From positions 1-29,571 of the forward strand of contig CAWIHA010000012.1 in assembly GCA_963835855.1 (NCBI GenBank): a DNA stretch of 29,571 nt. The letters are read 5' to 3'. Within the stretch, counting starts at the first letter, position 1, and each line of letters begins with the position of its first letter. The notes under the pieces were generated by a model. It was not told the DNA's origin. It was given only the letters and a program-made list of their open reading frames with translations, and made no database searches. Both the position numbers and the translations under genes were made by a program. Shown piece after piece: positions 1 through 7,324 of this stretch. Source of the DNA: CAWIHA01 sp963835855 (lineage in GTDB: Bacteria; Acidobacteriota; Terriglobia; Bryobacterales; Bryobacteraceae).

Positions 1-2
1 CC

Positions 3-167
3 TGGGCCTGTACCCAGGCGAGCACCCAGACAACCTTTGTGAAGAGGGAACGATTGGTAAAACATGCCCGCTATTACTGGCTACTGCTGGCGGAGAGCCA
101 TCTGACGCGGCGGCTGTTCCAGGCGATGGTGCAGCGGATCGCAGCGCTGCCGGTGCCGACCGGATAG
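3..167 (+). CDS. C-terminal end of an IS1380-like transposase (5' truncated by the window edge)
   Basis: Reading the frame that starts at base 3 gives 54 codons ending at a TAG at 165-167. The basic, aromatic segment VKHARYYWLLLAESHLTRRL followed by a short helix and a proline-containing tail resembles the C-terminus of IS1380-family DDE transposases, as I remember them. The catalytic residues would lie upstream, outside the window, so activity cannot be judged. The right inverted repeat of the element should lie within roughly the next 100 bases (168-270), but I could not identify it without the left copy. There is no start codon because the gene enters from the left. The family call rests on this short tail only. 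Confidence 0.6.
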   Translation, partial: WACTQASTQTTFVKRERLVKHARYYWLLLAESHLTRRLFQAMVQRIAALPVPTG

Positions 168-342
168 GCCGCGGGAGGGAAGCAAACCGGGCGAAGGAGG
201 GAGGGGATGGATAGGTGTCTGAGAAACCGCTTGAAATAAGGCACTTCCAGGTTCTTACGTACCCGGAGGAGGCAGAGATGACGCTTCCTTGGGCTGCCCG
301 AAATGGAAAAAAGTGAAAAAGCGCGCAAAAGTGGGCGATACG

Positions 343-348
343 TATAAT
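343..348 (+). promoter_or_regulatory. Candidate -10 hexamer upstream of the secreted repeat protein
   Basis: A perfect TATAAT lies 70 bases before the ATG at 419. No convincing -35 box is found at the usual spacing. The rest of 168-418 holds no gene I can support; it probably includes the right end of the IS. Confidence 0.4.
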
Positions 349-418
349 CGACGGCGGCCAGGAAGCCAAAATGACGGAAATCCTGGGTCACAACATAACT
401 TACAAGGAGCTATGCACC

Positions 419-1852
419 ATGAAGTACGCAATCGCCTTCCTCCTGTTTTTGCTGTCAACCTTTTCGGCCATCCTCCACGCCCAGCCCGTTGTCCGCGGCC
501 CCCACACCTGCACGAATGCCAGCATCGCCGGCCCTTATGGCTATACGATTAGTGGGCTAGTTGTAAACGGTGACGGCAGCTTCACCCCTGACGCCGACTC
601 TGGCACCATAACTTCGGATGGCAACGGCAATCTCACAGGCTTCGATACGGACAATCTAGGCGGGCAAATCCAATCGCAAACTTTCACCGGCACATACACC
701 GTCAATTCCGATTGTAGAAGCTCTGCTTCGATCACCAGTAATTATGGTGTAGTGCGAAACTTCAACCTTGTGATCGTGGATAACGGCCAGGAAATTTTGC
801 TCATCGAAAGTGATGCTGGAGTAGTTGTTTCCGGCAGTGCAAAGCTGCAGCATACCAATTGCACACCCGAGACAATCAGTGGTCCGTATGGCCTCGCCAT
901 AAGCGGTTGGACTTATGACGCAAGCGGTACAGGTTGGGGATACGCGGGGTCAGGAAAGGTACTTGTTGACGGGGCAGGCGGGTGGTCCTTGCAGGCCACT
1001 GCCAACCAGGGTGGAACAATGGCAAACTGGACTAGTTCTGGCCAGTACTCGGTGAATGCAGACTGCACCGGCAGCGCCACCTTTACAGACGCGCAAGACA
1101 ATCCATTTCATCTAAACTTCGTCGTGCTGGCTGGGGGCCGCGAGGTTCAGTTCATCGAGACAGATGCCGGCACTACCATCTCAGGATCAGCTCAACAGCT
1201 TTTTGCGCCTGATCAGGTTCTTCCCCAGCTTGCTTTCGGCGGCGGCTGGTATACGGCGTTGTATTTTACGAACACCAGCGCAAGCGCAGTCTCTTTCCCA
1301 GTAAGCTTTGTCGGCGACAACGGCAGCCCTCTGAGCCTCCCCTCCGTAGGCGGCTCTTCCACGACTGTCAATCTCGCCCCGCGCGGCACAGCCATCATCG
1401 AAGCTCCCAATGTGGGGCAGGTGGCGCAGGGATATGCCGTTGTGTCGTTGCCGGATGGGATCGTGGGCCACGGTATATTCCGCTCGATCGTGGCTGGGGG
1501 TAATGACCAGGAAGCCGTGGTGCCCCTTTCCGCCGCGTCAACTACAACGAGTACTCTCATTTGGGACGATACCAACTTCGTCACCGCCGTCGCGGTTGTC
1601 AACCCAAGTTCTGTAGCTACGACGGTTTCCATTACCGTTTGGGACAATTCCGGCAACACGATCGGAACTTCCTCCATCGCACTGGCCGCAAAGAGCAAGA
1701 CCGCCGCCGCCCTGCGGGATCTTCCCGGCTTAGCAGGCGTAGTGGGCAAACGGGGTTCCGCCGAATTCACTGTCAATTCCGGCAACGTGGCGGTCCTGGG
1801 GCTTCGCTTCAACGGTGCGGCCTTCACTTCTATCCCGACGGCGGATAGGTAG
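419..1852 (+). CDS. Secreted protein with two internal repeats
   Basis: This is a predicted exported protein of 477 residues with no enzymatic motif; I do not recognise a defined function. The ATG at 419 is preferred over the in-frame ATG at 371 because AAGGAG at 404-409 sits nine bases before it, and because a clear Sec signal peptide starts there (MKYAIAFLLFLLSTFSAILHA, cleaved near AQ). After the signal there are two related modules of about 110 residues. Each begins I-(A/S)-GPYG, has Gly/Asn/Asp-rich beta strands, then a T(Y/S)VN-DC motif and an ending like IESDAG...SGSA. The C-terminal third starts at a GGGWYT segment and is a Ser/Thr/Val-rich, probably Ig-like beta domain. Such proteins are typical of Solibacter-like Acidobacteriota surfaces or matrices. 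GC is somewhat lower than in the neighbouring housekeeping genes. Confidence 0.8.
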   Translation: MKYAIAFLLFLLSTFSAILHAQPVVRGPHTCTNASIAGPYGYTISGLVVNGDGSFTPDADSGTITSDGNGNLTGFDTDNLGGQIQSQTFTGTYTVNSDCRSSASITSNYGVVRNFNLVIVDNGQEILLIESDAGVVVSGSAKLQHTNCTPETISGPYGLAISGWTYDASGTGWGYAGSGKVLVDGAGGWSLQATANQGGTMANWTSSGQYSVNADCTGSATFTDAQDNPFHLNFVVLAGGREVQFIETDAGTTISGSAQQLFAPDQVLPQLAFGGGWYTALYFTNTSASAVSFPVSFVGDNGSPLSLPSVGGSSTTVNLAPRGTAIIEAPNVGQVAQGYAVVSLPDGIVGHGIFRSIVAGGNDQEAVVPLSAASTTTSTLIWDDTNFVTAVAVVNPSSVATTVSITVWDNSGNTIGTSSIALAAKSKTAAALRDLPGLAGVVGKRGSAEFTVNSGNVAVLGLRFNGAAFTSIPTADR

Positions 1853-1904
1853 GGTTTCTTGGAGAGAGTCGAGAGCTTATCGTTGACTCAAAAACAACGC
1901 GCCG

Positions 1905-3038
1905 CTAAATCGCGACCGGCGCCTGCTCCACAATCTGGATGCCGAAAGCCTCCAGGCCCACGACTTTGCGCGGGTGGTTCGTCAGCAGCCGGATGGTGTG
2001 CAGACCCAAGTCGGAAAGGATTTGCGCGCCTATGCCGCTTTCATATTGCAGCAGCCGTTGGCCATCGGGGCCCGAGTAATGCGTGAAATCGCGCGCGTGC
2101 GGCACGAGCTGGCCAATGCTGCATTCGGGGTGCGCGATCCGGATTCCCGAACCGGTCTGGTGCAGGTAAACGAACACGCCTGCGCCTTCCAAGGCGATGC
2201 GCTCGAGCGAGCCCCGGATCATCTTCTGGCACTCGCAGGTGCTGGCTCCGAAAACGTCGCCGTAAATGCAGTGCGAGTGCATCCGCACCAGCACGTTCTC
2301 CCGGCCCGCCGGTTCGCCGCATACGAGCGCCATGTGCAGCTCGGGATCGGTTGCAGTTGCATAGACGATGGTCTTGAAGCCGCCGAACGGCGTGGTGAAG
2401 CAGCCCTCGGCGACGCGGCGGACGAACCGCTCGTGCTGGAGGCGGTAGCGAATCAGTTCGGCCACCGAAATCATTTTCAGGCTGTGCCGGCGGCAGAACT
2501 CCCGGAGCTCGGGCACACGCGCCATGCTTCCGTCCTCGTTCATCACTTCGCAGATGGCTCCGGCCGGATAGAGGCCCGCCAGCCGCGCCAGATCGACGGC
2601 TGCCTCGGTTTGGCCTGAGCGCACGAGCACGCCGCCCTCCCGGGCGCGCAGCGGAAACACATGGCCGGGGCGAGCCAGATCGCTGGGACGGCTCTCGGGG
2701 GCGATTGCAACACGGATGGTACGTGCGCGGTCGTAAGCGGAGATACCGGTGGTTATGCCCTCGCGCGCGTCGATCGGCTCGCAAAACGCCGTGCCGAAGC
2801 GCGACGTGTTGTTCGGGGAAAGCAGCGGCAGATGCAGCTCGTCGCAGCGCTCGGGGGTCATTGCCAGGCAGATCAGCCCGCGGCCGTGAGTGGCCATGAA
2901 GTTGATGATTTCCGGCGTGACCTTCTCGGCCGCCACCGTGAGGTCACCTTCGTTCTCCCGGTCCTCATCATCGACGACGACAAGCATGCGGCCGGAGCGA
3001 ATCTCCTCGATGGCCTCCACGATCGGGGCGAACGGCAT
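1905..3038 (-). CDS. ribBA: Bifunctional 3,4-dihydroxy-2-butanone-4-phosphate synthase / GTP cyclohydrolase II (RibBA)
   Basis: This enzyme supplies both riboflavin precursors in the cytoplasm: the RibB half converts ribulose 5-phosphate to dihydroxybutanone phosphate and the RibA half opens GTP. The protein is 377 residues from the ATG at 3038; a longer in-frame start at 3116 adds 26 residues with no family resemblance. RibB motifs include DDEDRENEGD at 23-32 and RPGHVFPLRA. The RibA half has zinc-ligand cysteines C257, C268 and C270 (spacing as in E. coli RibA C54, C65, C67). One oddity: the RibB segment normally written GHTEA is GQTEA here, so residue 143 is Gln. It aligns with E. coli RibB His153, a metal ligand; the other ligand, Glu28, is kept. 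No strong ribosome binding site is seen. The gene lies downstream of a membrane-protein gene on the same strand. Confidence 0.95.
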   Translation of the reverse strand: MPFAPIVEAIEEIRSGRMLVVVDDEDRENEGDLTVAAEKVTPEIINFMATHGRGLICLAMTPERCDELHLPLLSPNNTSRFGTAFCEPIDAREGITTGISAYDRARTIRVAIAPESRPSDLARPGHVFPLRAREGGVLVRSGQTEAAVDLARLAGLYPAGAICEVMNEDGSMARVPELREFCRRHSLKMISVAELIRYRLQHERFVRRVAEGCFTTPFGGFKTIVYATATDPELHMALVCGEPAGRENVLVRMHSHCIYGDVFGASTCECQKMIRGSLERIALEGAGVFVYLHQTGSGIRIAHPECSIGQLVPHARDFTHYSGPDGQRLLQYESGIGAQILSDLGLHTIRLLTNHPRKVVGLEAFGIQIVEQAPVAI

Positions 3039-3183
3039 AGAAGACCAGTATCCGATACCGGCCCTGCGCGAGCCAACCGCCGTCGTGCTTCTGCGGGGTC
3101 CGGGCTGGGCATGCACGGCCGCTCCAACGGCCCACGGTAAATCTCAAAAGGGCCTCAACCCGGCCTATTCACAGCAGCCCGTT

Positions 3184-3771
3184 TCAATCCTCGGGCCGCG
3201 CCTGCCGGCCTGAGCTGAGCAGCCGCAGAGCCTCTCCGGTCAGCGCCCGCAGGAATGGCGCCCCCCAGATGCCGATCGAAAGCAGCGACCCGAAAAGAAA
3301 GACTGCGCCGATGCTTTCCCTGCCCTCACGCTGCCAATAGACGTCGCGCAGGTTGAGCCAGAGCGCGAACTCATCCAGCGTGAGTGCTGCGCCCGCGCCG
3401 TAAAACAGCGCCATGAGGCGGCCCATCCAAGTCGATTTGCCGCCCTCGCCGGTGCCGATTTGAATCAGCCACCCGTAGCCGACGAGCAGCAACAGCAGGA
3501 TGCCCCAGACCAGGTGGTGGATATGGTATCCGCCCACCTCGATGTTATGGAACGGTCCGCGGCCCGCGCGGATGGCGTGCGTCAGCGAGCGCACCGTCGC
3601 GAACGTCAGGAAGAACCCGATCGAGGCCAGAAACAGCCGCTCGCGCGGCGTCTCCGGGAAGTGCTCGCGGTAGAGAGCGCGCAATCGCGGCCCAAGCGCC
3701 GCGGCAACCAGGAGCAGAATGGTGAGCGCCCCAATGATCCGGATGCCCCATGTGATCGGGGAGACGTGCAT
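3184..3771 (-). CDS. Five-helix membrane protein with HxHH and DE motifs
   Basis: This is a 195-residue integral membrane protein of unknown function. Five hydrophobic segments are visible, at about residues 9-27, 46-64, 84-104, 116-139 and 153-172. A conserved-looking H83-I-H85-H86 lies at the start of helix 3 and D133-E134 in helix 4. Polar, potentially metal-binding residues inside helices hint at a di-metal or haem site, but that is inference. It resembles small membrane proteins of uncharacterised families seen in soil bacteria. The gene lies 38 bases after the NmrA-like gene and 145 bases before ribBA, all leftward, so co-transcription is possible. The start is uncertain: GGGAG lies only one base before the ATG at 3771. 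Confidence 0.7.
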   Translation of the reverse strand: MHVSPITWGIRIIGALTILLLVAAALGPRLRALYREHFPETPRERLFLASIGFFLTFATVRSLTHAIRAGRGPFHNIEVGGYHIHHLVWGILLLLLVGYGWLIQIGTGEGGKSTWMGRLMALFYGAGAALTLDEFALWLNLRDVYWQREGRESIGAVFLFGSLLSIGIWGAPFLRALTGEALRLLSSGRQARPED

Positions 3772-3810
3772 GCTCCCAGCGTACGCGGTTCCGAAGCGCC
3801 CGAAAAGCTG

Positions 3811-4683
3811 CTAGGCGCCGCGGGCCAAGCCCCAATTCTGCGTCCGCACCCAGCGCTCGAGTGTGGTGAGGGGCGGATACTCGCGGCGGACCGCTGCGAT
3901 ATCGGCGTGATAGCCGGCGTCCTGGAACCAGCGCCACATCGCCGTCATCTCGCGGCCGGCCCGGCGCTCGTACTCATCCCATGGCGTCTGGGTGTAGCGG
4001 ACCTCGCGGCCCAGCACACGGCTGAGCAGCGCTGCCAGGTCTTTCGGCGAGATCTCGTCGTCGGCGATATCAAGCGCGCGCCCCGTCCATTTTTGCTGAT
4101 GCTCGAAGGCGCTGGCGGCGAGCGCGCCGATATCATCGACCGCGATCATCTGCAGCTTGCGATCGGGCGTGAGCGGCGACTCGATCTTGCCCTCGCGAAC
4201 CATGCCGGCCATGCCGAGCAGATTTTCCATGAAGAAAACCGGGCGCAGGATCGTGTAGGGCATGCCGAGCGAGCGGATGTGTTCCTCAATCTGGAACTTG
4301 CTTTCAAAATGTGGGATGCCGGTGCGTTGATCGGCGCTGCCAACCGAGCTGTAGACGAAGTGGCTGATCCGCGAGCGTTGCGCGGCGTCCGCCAGGTTCT
4401 TGCCCTGGCGCACCTCGGCCTCGACCCCGGCTTCATACGGGGTCTGGACCCCGAACACGCCGTAGACTCCATCGAGAGCCCTGCTGAGCGATGCGGGATT
4501 GTCCATGTCTCCGCGGACGACTTCGGTCCCCCGGCCCGCCAGTGCGCGGGCAGCGGGCTTGTCCGGATCACGAGTCAGCGCGCGAATCGGGAAACCGCGG
4601 TCACGAAGATGGCGCAAGGCGGCGCCGCCCTGCTTGCCGGTCGCACCGGTGACAAGGATCATTCGCTGTGTATTATTTCCCAT
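3811..4683 (-). CDS. NmrA-family NAD(P)-binding protein
   Basis: This is a 290-residue atypical short-chain dehydrogenase fold protein. The N-terminal Rossmann motif TGATGKQGG is at residues 12-20, and typical NmrA/HSCARG segments follow: ALTRDP, a GD(M) after strand 3, YSSVGSAD, and HFESKFQIEEHIR with the ensuing YTILRPVFFMEN. Family members either sense NAD(P) redox state (NmrA, HSCARG) or act as NAD(P)H-dependent reductases such as quinone oxidoreductases; the catalytic Tyr-x3-Lys of classical dehydrogenases is absent. The start at 4683 is fixed by an AGGAGG six bases upstream, rather than the longer in-frame start at 4734. The 284-base interval up to the radical SAM gene is divergent and shows no recognised operator. 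Confidence 0.85.
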   Translation of the reverse strand: MGNNTQRMILVTGATGKQGGAALRHLRDRGFPIRALTRDPDKPAARALAGRGTEVVRGDMDNPASLSRALDGVYGVFGVQTPYEAGVEAEVRQGKNLADAAQRSRISHFVYSSVGSADQRTGIPHFESKFQIEEHIRSLGMPYTILRPVFFMENLLGMAGMVREGKIESPLTPDRKLQMIAVDDIGALAASAFEHQQKWTGRALDIADDEISPKDLAALLSRVLGREVRYTQTPWDEYERRAGREMTAMWRWFQDAGYHADIAAVRREYPPLTTLERWVRTQNWGLARGA

Positions 4684-4967
4684 TGGTCCCCTCCTCGTTC
4701 CATTATCGCGCTGCGGATGAGGGTTGCGTGTCACGGCTTATGCGCGGCGAATGCCGCCCCGCTCCAAGCGCCTAGATCGCCGTACAGACAACAAACGGCG
4801 CTGTTTAATGCATTCCGATGGCTTGAACGACGGTACGCCTGTACCCTTGTTCGAAGAGGGGCGCACACTGGGCTACCTGGCAGCCGGAGCACGAGTTTCC
4901 CGGCTACGCGCCCCGAAATTCCACGCGTCCGCACCGTCGTTTTTCCGATGACGGTGGAAAGTGCGCT

Positions 4968-7052
4968 GTGAGGCAGCCAATGCACAAACCCATAAAATAC
5001 GTCGAAAAGCTCGCCAGCATCGCGGCTGGCGGCATCTGGAGCGTTTTTGAGCGCGTCAACCGTATCCGCCGGAACCCGTCGTTCACTCCCAAATGGTCGG
5101 AAAAGCCGCTGCTGAAATCCTGGGAAAAACCGAAGCCGCCGCTCGGCTGGCCGCGCGAAACCGATTCGTTGTGCCCGAAATGCGTGCCGCAAATCCGGAA
5201 AGAAATCCTCGACGGCAAACAGCCGCTGAGCGTGCTGCTCAACGGCGATCGCCCCGGCGAGATCAAAGCGCGGATCATCGAGCGCTACGGCCAGATCCTG
5301 ATGGCGAAGGATTGCCCCAAGCACGGCCACTTCGAAGACGTGATGGCGATCGACACGGCCTTCTTCCGGCACCTCGAGCAGGTCTTTCCAGGCCGCGACA
5401 TTCGCGCGCATAACGACGAGCGGCTCCATAAGCACGGCAGCAGCACCATTACGCACGGGCGCGGGTCGGTGCTCACAATCGACCTCACGAATCGCTGCAA
5501 CATGATGTGCGATCCGTGTTTTATGGATGCCAACCAGGTCGGTTTCGTCTACGAGCTCTCCTGGGAGGAGATCAAGACGCTGCTCGATAACGCGATTTCG
5601 ATCAAGCCGAAGCGCCAGATGTCGGTTCAGTTCTCTGGCGGCGAACCGACGCTCTCGCCTCACTTCATCGAGGCGATCGCCTACGCGCGCAAGGTCGGCT
5701 ACAACAGCGTGCAGGCGGCGACGAACGGCATCGAGTTCGCCAAGAGCTTCGATTTCTGCAAACGGGCCGCCGATGCCGGGCTGCGCTATGCATATCTCCA
5801 GTTTGATGGCATCGGCAACGCGGCGAACTCGCATCGCAAGGTCGGCAATCTGTTCGACGTGAAGCTGCAAGCGATCGAGAACCTGCACGCGGCTGGCGTC
5901 GATATTGTGCCGGTCACCACGATCATTAACGGCATCAACAACGAGCAGGTGGGCCGCATTATCCAGTTCGCGCTCGACAACCCGAAAAAGATCGCCTTCT
6001 GCTCGTTCCAACCAGTCTCGTTCACCGGCCGCGATGAGGCGGTCAGCGACGAGCGGCGCAAAGCGCAGCGCTATACGCTTTCGCACCTGGCGCATGACGT
6101 CAAGAATCAGCTCGGCATGGGAGAACCGGCGCGCGACTGGTATCCGCTGTCCTTCATCAGCACGTTCTCCGATTGGGGCATGCTGAGTTGCGGCTGCCAT
6201 CCGAACTGCGGTGTCGGCATGGCCATCATGGTGGACAAGGAAACGAAGGAAGCCGTGCCGGTGACCGCGTTCCTGAACGGCGACCGGCTCGCCCGCGACG
6301 TCGCCGCGATCAACGATGCAGCGCGCGGCAAGTTCCTCTCCATAGCTGGGATGGCGCTCGCGCTGATGCGCAACTACAATTCCTTCAAAGCGCCGGCGCA
6401 TCTCCGCATCATCGATCTGTTCAAGAAATTCGATAAGACGTTCGGTGCCACCGGCCACGACTACGGCAAAGTGTCGGGCGACCGCACACGCGACGATATC
6501 GAGAAGCGCCGCCGCGACCGCTGGAACTTTCTGTTCATCGCCGGCATGTGGTTCCAGGATCTGTTAAACTACGACTTCCGCCGCACCGAGCAGTGCATCA
6601 TCCCGTACGCTACGGAGGAAGGCGAGATTTCATTCTGCGCTTACAACACCGGCATCGGCTGGCGCAATATCGTCGAGAAGATGCACATGACCGCCACGCT
6701 CACCAAATGGTACGAGGAGCACGGGCGGCATGAGATTTTCGCCGGAGGCAAGAAGGTCGGCTTGGATACCGTCGAGCATCACCTCGTGCTCCGCGAAGAG
6801 CTTATCACGAAGGAGGAACAGCACGACCTCGACCAGCTTGGCATCGCCAAGAACGCGCGCGAAGAGAAGATCCGTGTGCGCGACCAGAAGCTCCGGCAGG
6901 CGCAAGAAAACGAGCGCATGGCGAAGCTCTACCGCAAGCACATCCTCAAGGAACCTGACGCTCCCGAGCTGGTGCCGCTTGATGCCCTGATGGGCGCGCC
7001 GAAGTCGAAACCCGCCGAACAGCGGGCGGCGGTGGGTTCGTTCGGAGACTGA
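4968..7052 (+). CDS. Tes/Mss-like radical SAM protein, paralogue 1
   Basis: This is a radical SAM enzyme of 694 residues. From the GTG at 4968: C69-x2-C72 and C116-P-x-HG form a rubredoxin-like N-terminal knuckle; C177-x3-C181-x2-C184 is the SAM [4Fe-4S] site; GGEP lies at 224-227; C408, C410 and C414 and later C543 and C557 suggest an auxiliary cluster. The layout matches tetraether lipid synthase (archaeal Tes, MJ0619) and bacterial membrane-spanning lipid synthase relatives, which join hydrocarbon chains by C-C bond formation at unactivated carbons. Unlike the neighbouring paralogue, it lacks the C-x3-C-x2-C motif just before the SAM site. It also carries a charged, probably coiled C-terminal tail (about 595-694). 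An ATG four codons in (4980), preceded by GAGG, is an equally possible start. Substrate and reaction are inferred; membership of the radical SAM superfamily is certain. Confidence 0.85.
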   Translation: MRQPMHKPIKYVEKLASIAAGGIWSVFERVNRIRRNPSFTPKWSEKPLLKSWEKPKPPLGWPRETDSLCPKCVPQIRKEILDGKQPLSVLLNGDRPGEIKARIIERYGQILMAKDCPKHGHFEDVMAIDTAFFRHLEQVFPGRDIRAHNDERLHKHGSSTITHGRGSVLTIDLTNRCNMMCDPCFMDANQVGFVYELSWEEIKTLLDNAISIKPKRQMSVQFSGGEPTLSPHFIEAIAYARKVGYNSVQAATNGIEFAKSFDFCKRAADAGLRYAYLQFDGIGNAANSHRKVGNLFDVKLQAIENLHAAGVDIVPVTTIINGINNEQVGRIIQFALDNPKKIAFCSFQPVSFTGRDEAVSDERRKAQRYTLSHLAHDVKNQLGMGEPARDWYPLSFISTFSDWGMLSCGCHPNCGVGMAIMVDKETKEAVPVTAFLNGDRLARDVAAINDAARGKFLSIAGMALALMRNYNSFKAPAHLRIIDLFKKFDKTFGATGHDYGKVSGDRTRDDIEKRRRDRWNFLFIAGMWFQDLLNYDFRRTEQCIIPYATEEGEISFCAYNTGIGWRNIVEKMHMTATLTKWYEEHGRHEIFAGGKKVGLDTVEHHLVLREELITKEEQHDLDQLGIAKNAREEKIRVRDQKLRQAQENERMAKLYRKHILKEPDAPELVPLDALMGAPKSKPAEQRAAVGSFGD

Positions 7053-7275
7053 GAGACGGCACGCTGAAGCGCGGGCACTCCTGGCGGCATTGGCCGGGCA
7101 ACCGGAAGATCCACGATCCACTTTCTATGATTGCGTCCCGCATCCCGGCGCCTCCCTGCGGTCCGCGTTTCAAAACCCACGATCCACCCCCGCCTTTCGG
7201 CCGCGAAATCTCCCCGTACAACCTACAAAGCAAGCAGTTTGACGGCCCAGGCGTGTCTATCGGGCCTGCATCTCT

Positions 7276-7281
7276 TATAAT
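7276..7281 (+). promoter_or_regulatory. Candidate -10 hexamer for the second radical SAM gene
   Basis: A perfect TATAAT lies in the 272-base gap between the two radical SAM genes, 43 bases before the TTG start. No good -35 is found at 16-18 bases, so this is tentative. It suggests that paralogue 2 can be transcribed separately from paralogue 1. Confidence 0.4.
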
Positions 7282-7308
7282 TCTCATTGCTTTCATTCCG
7301 CCGCCCTC

Positions 7309-7315
7309 GGGGAGG
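7309..7315 (+). promoter_or_regulatory. Ribosome binding site deciding a TTG start
   Basis: GGGGAGG ends nine bases before TTG at 7325. It follows the -10 candidate and supports this start over the ATG at 7127, whose extra 66 residues are proline-rich and not family-like. Confidence 0.65.
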
Positions 7316-7324
7316 ATTATAGCC

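Noticed and set aside
3460..4971. 503-codon plus-strand frame opposite the membrane protein and NmrA genes
   Set aside because: It spans two real opposing genes and their intergenic gap and is low in hydrophobic structure; a GC-rich shadow.
4731..6458. 575-codon open frame on the minus strand opposite the first radical SAM gene
   Set aside because: The plus strand carries a clear radical SAM protein; the minus frame lacks any motif and is open because of high GC and codon bias.
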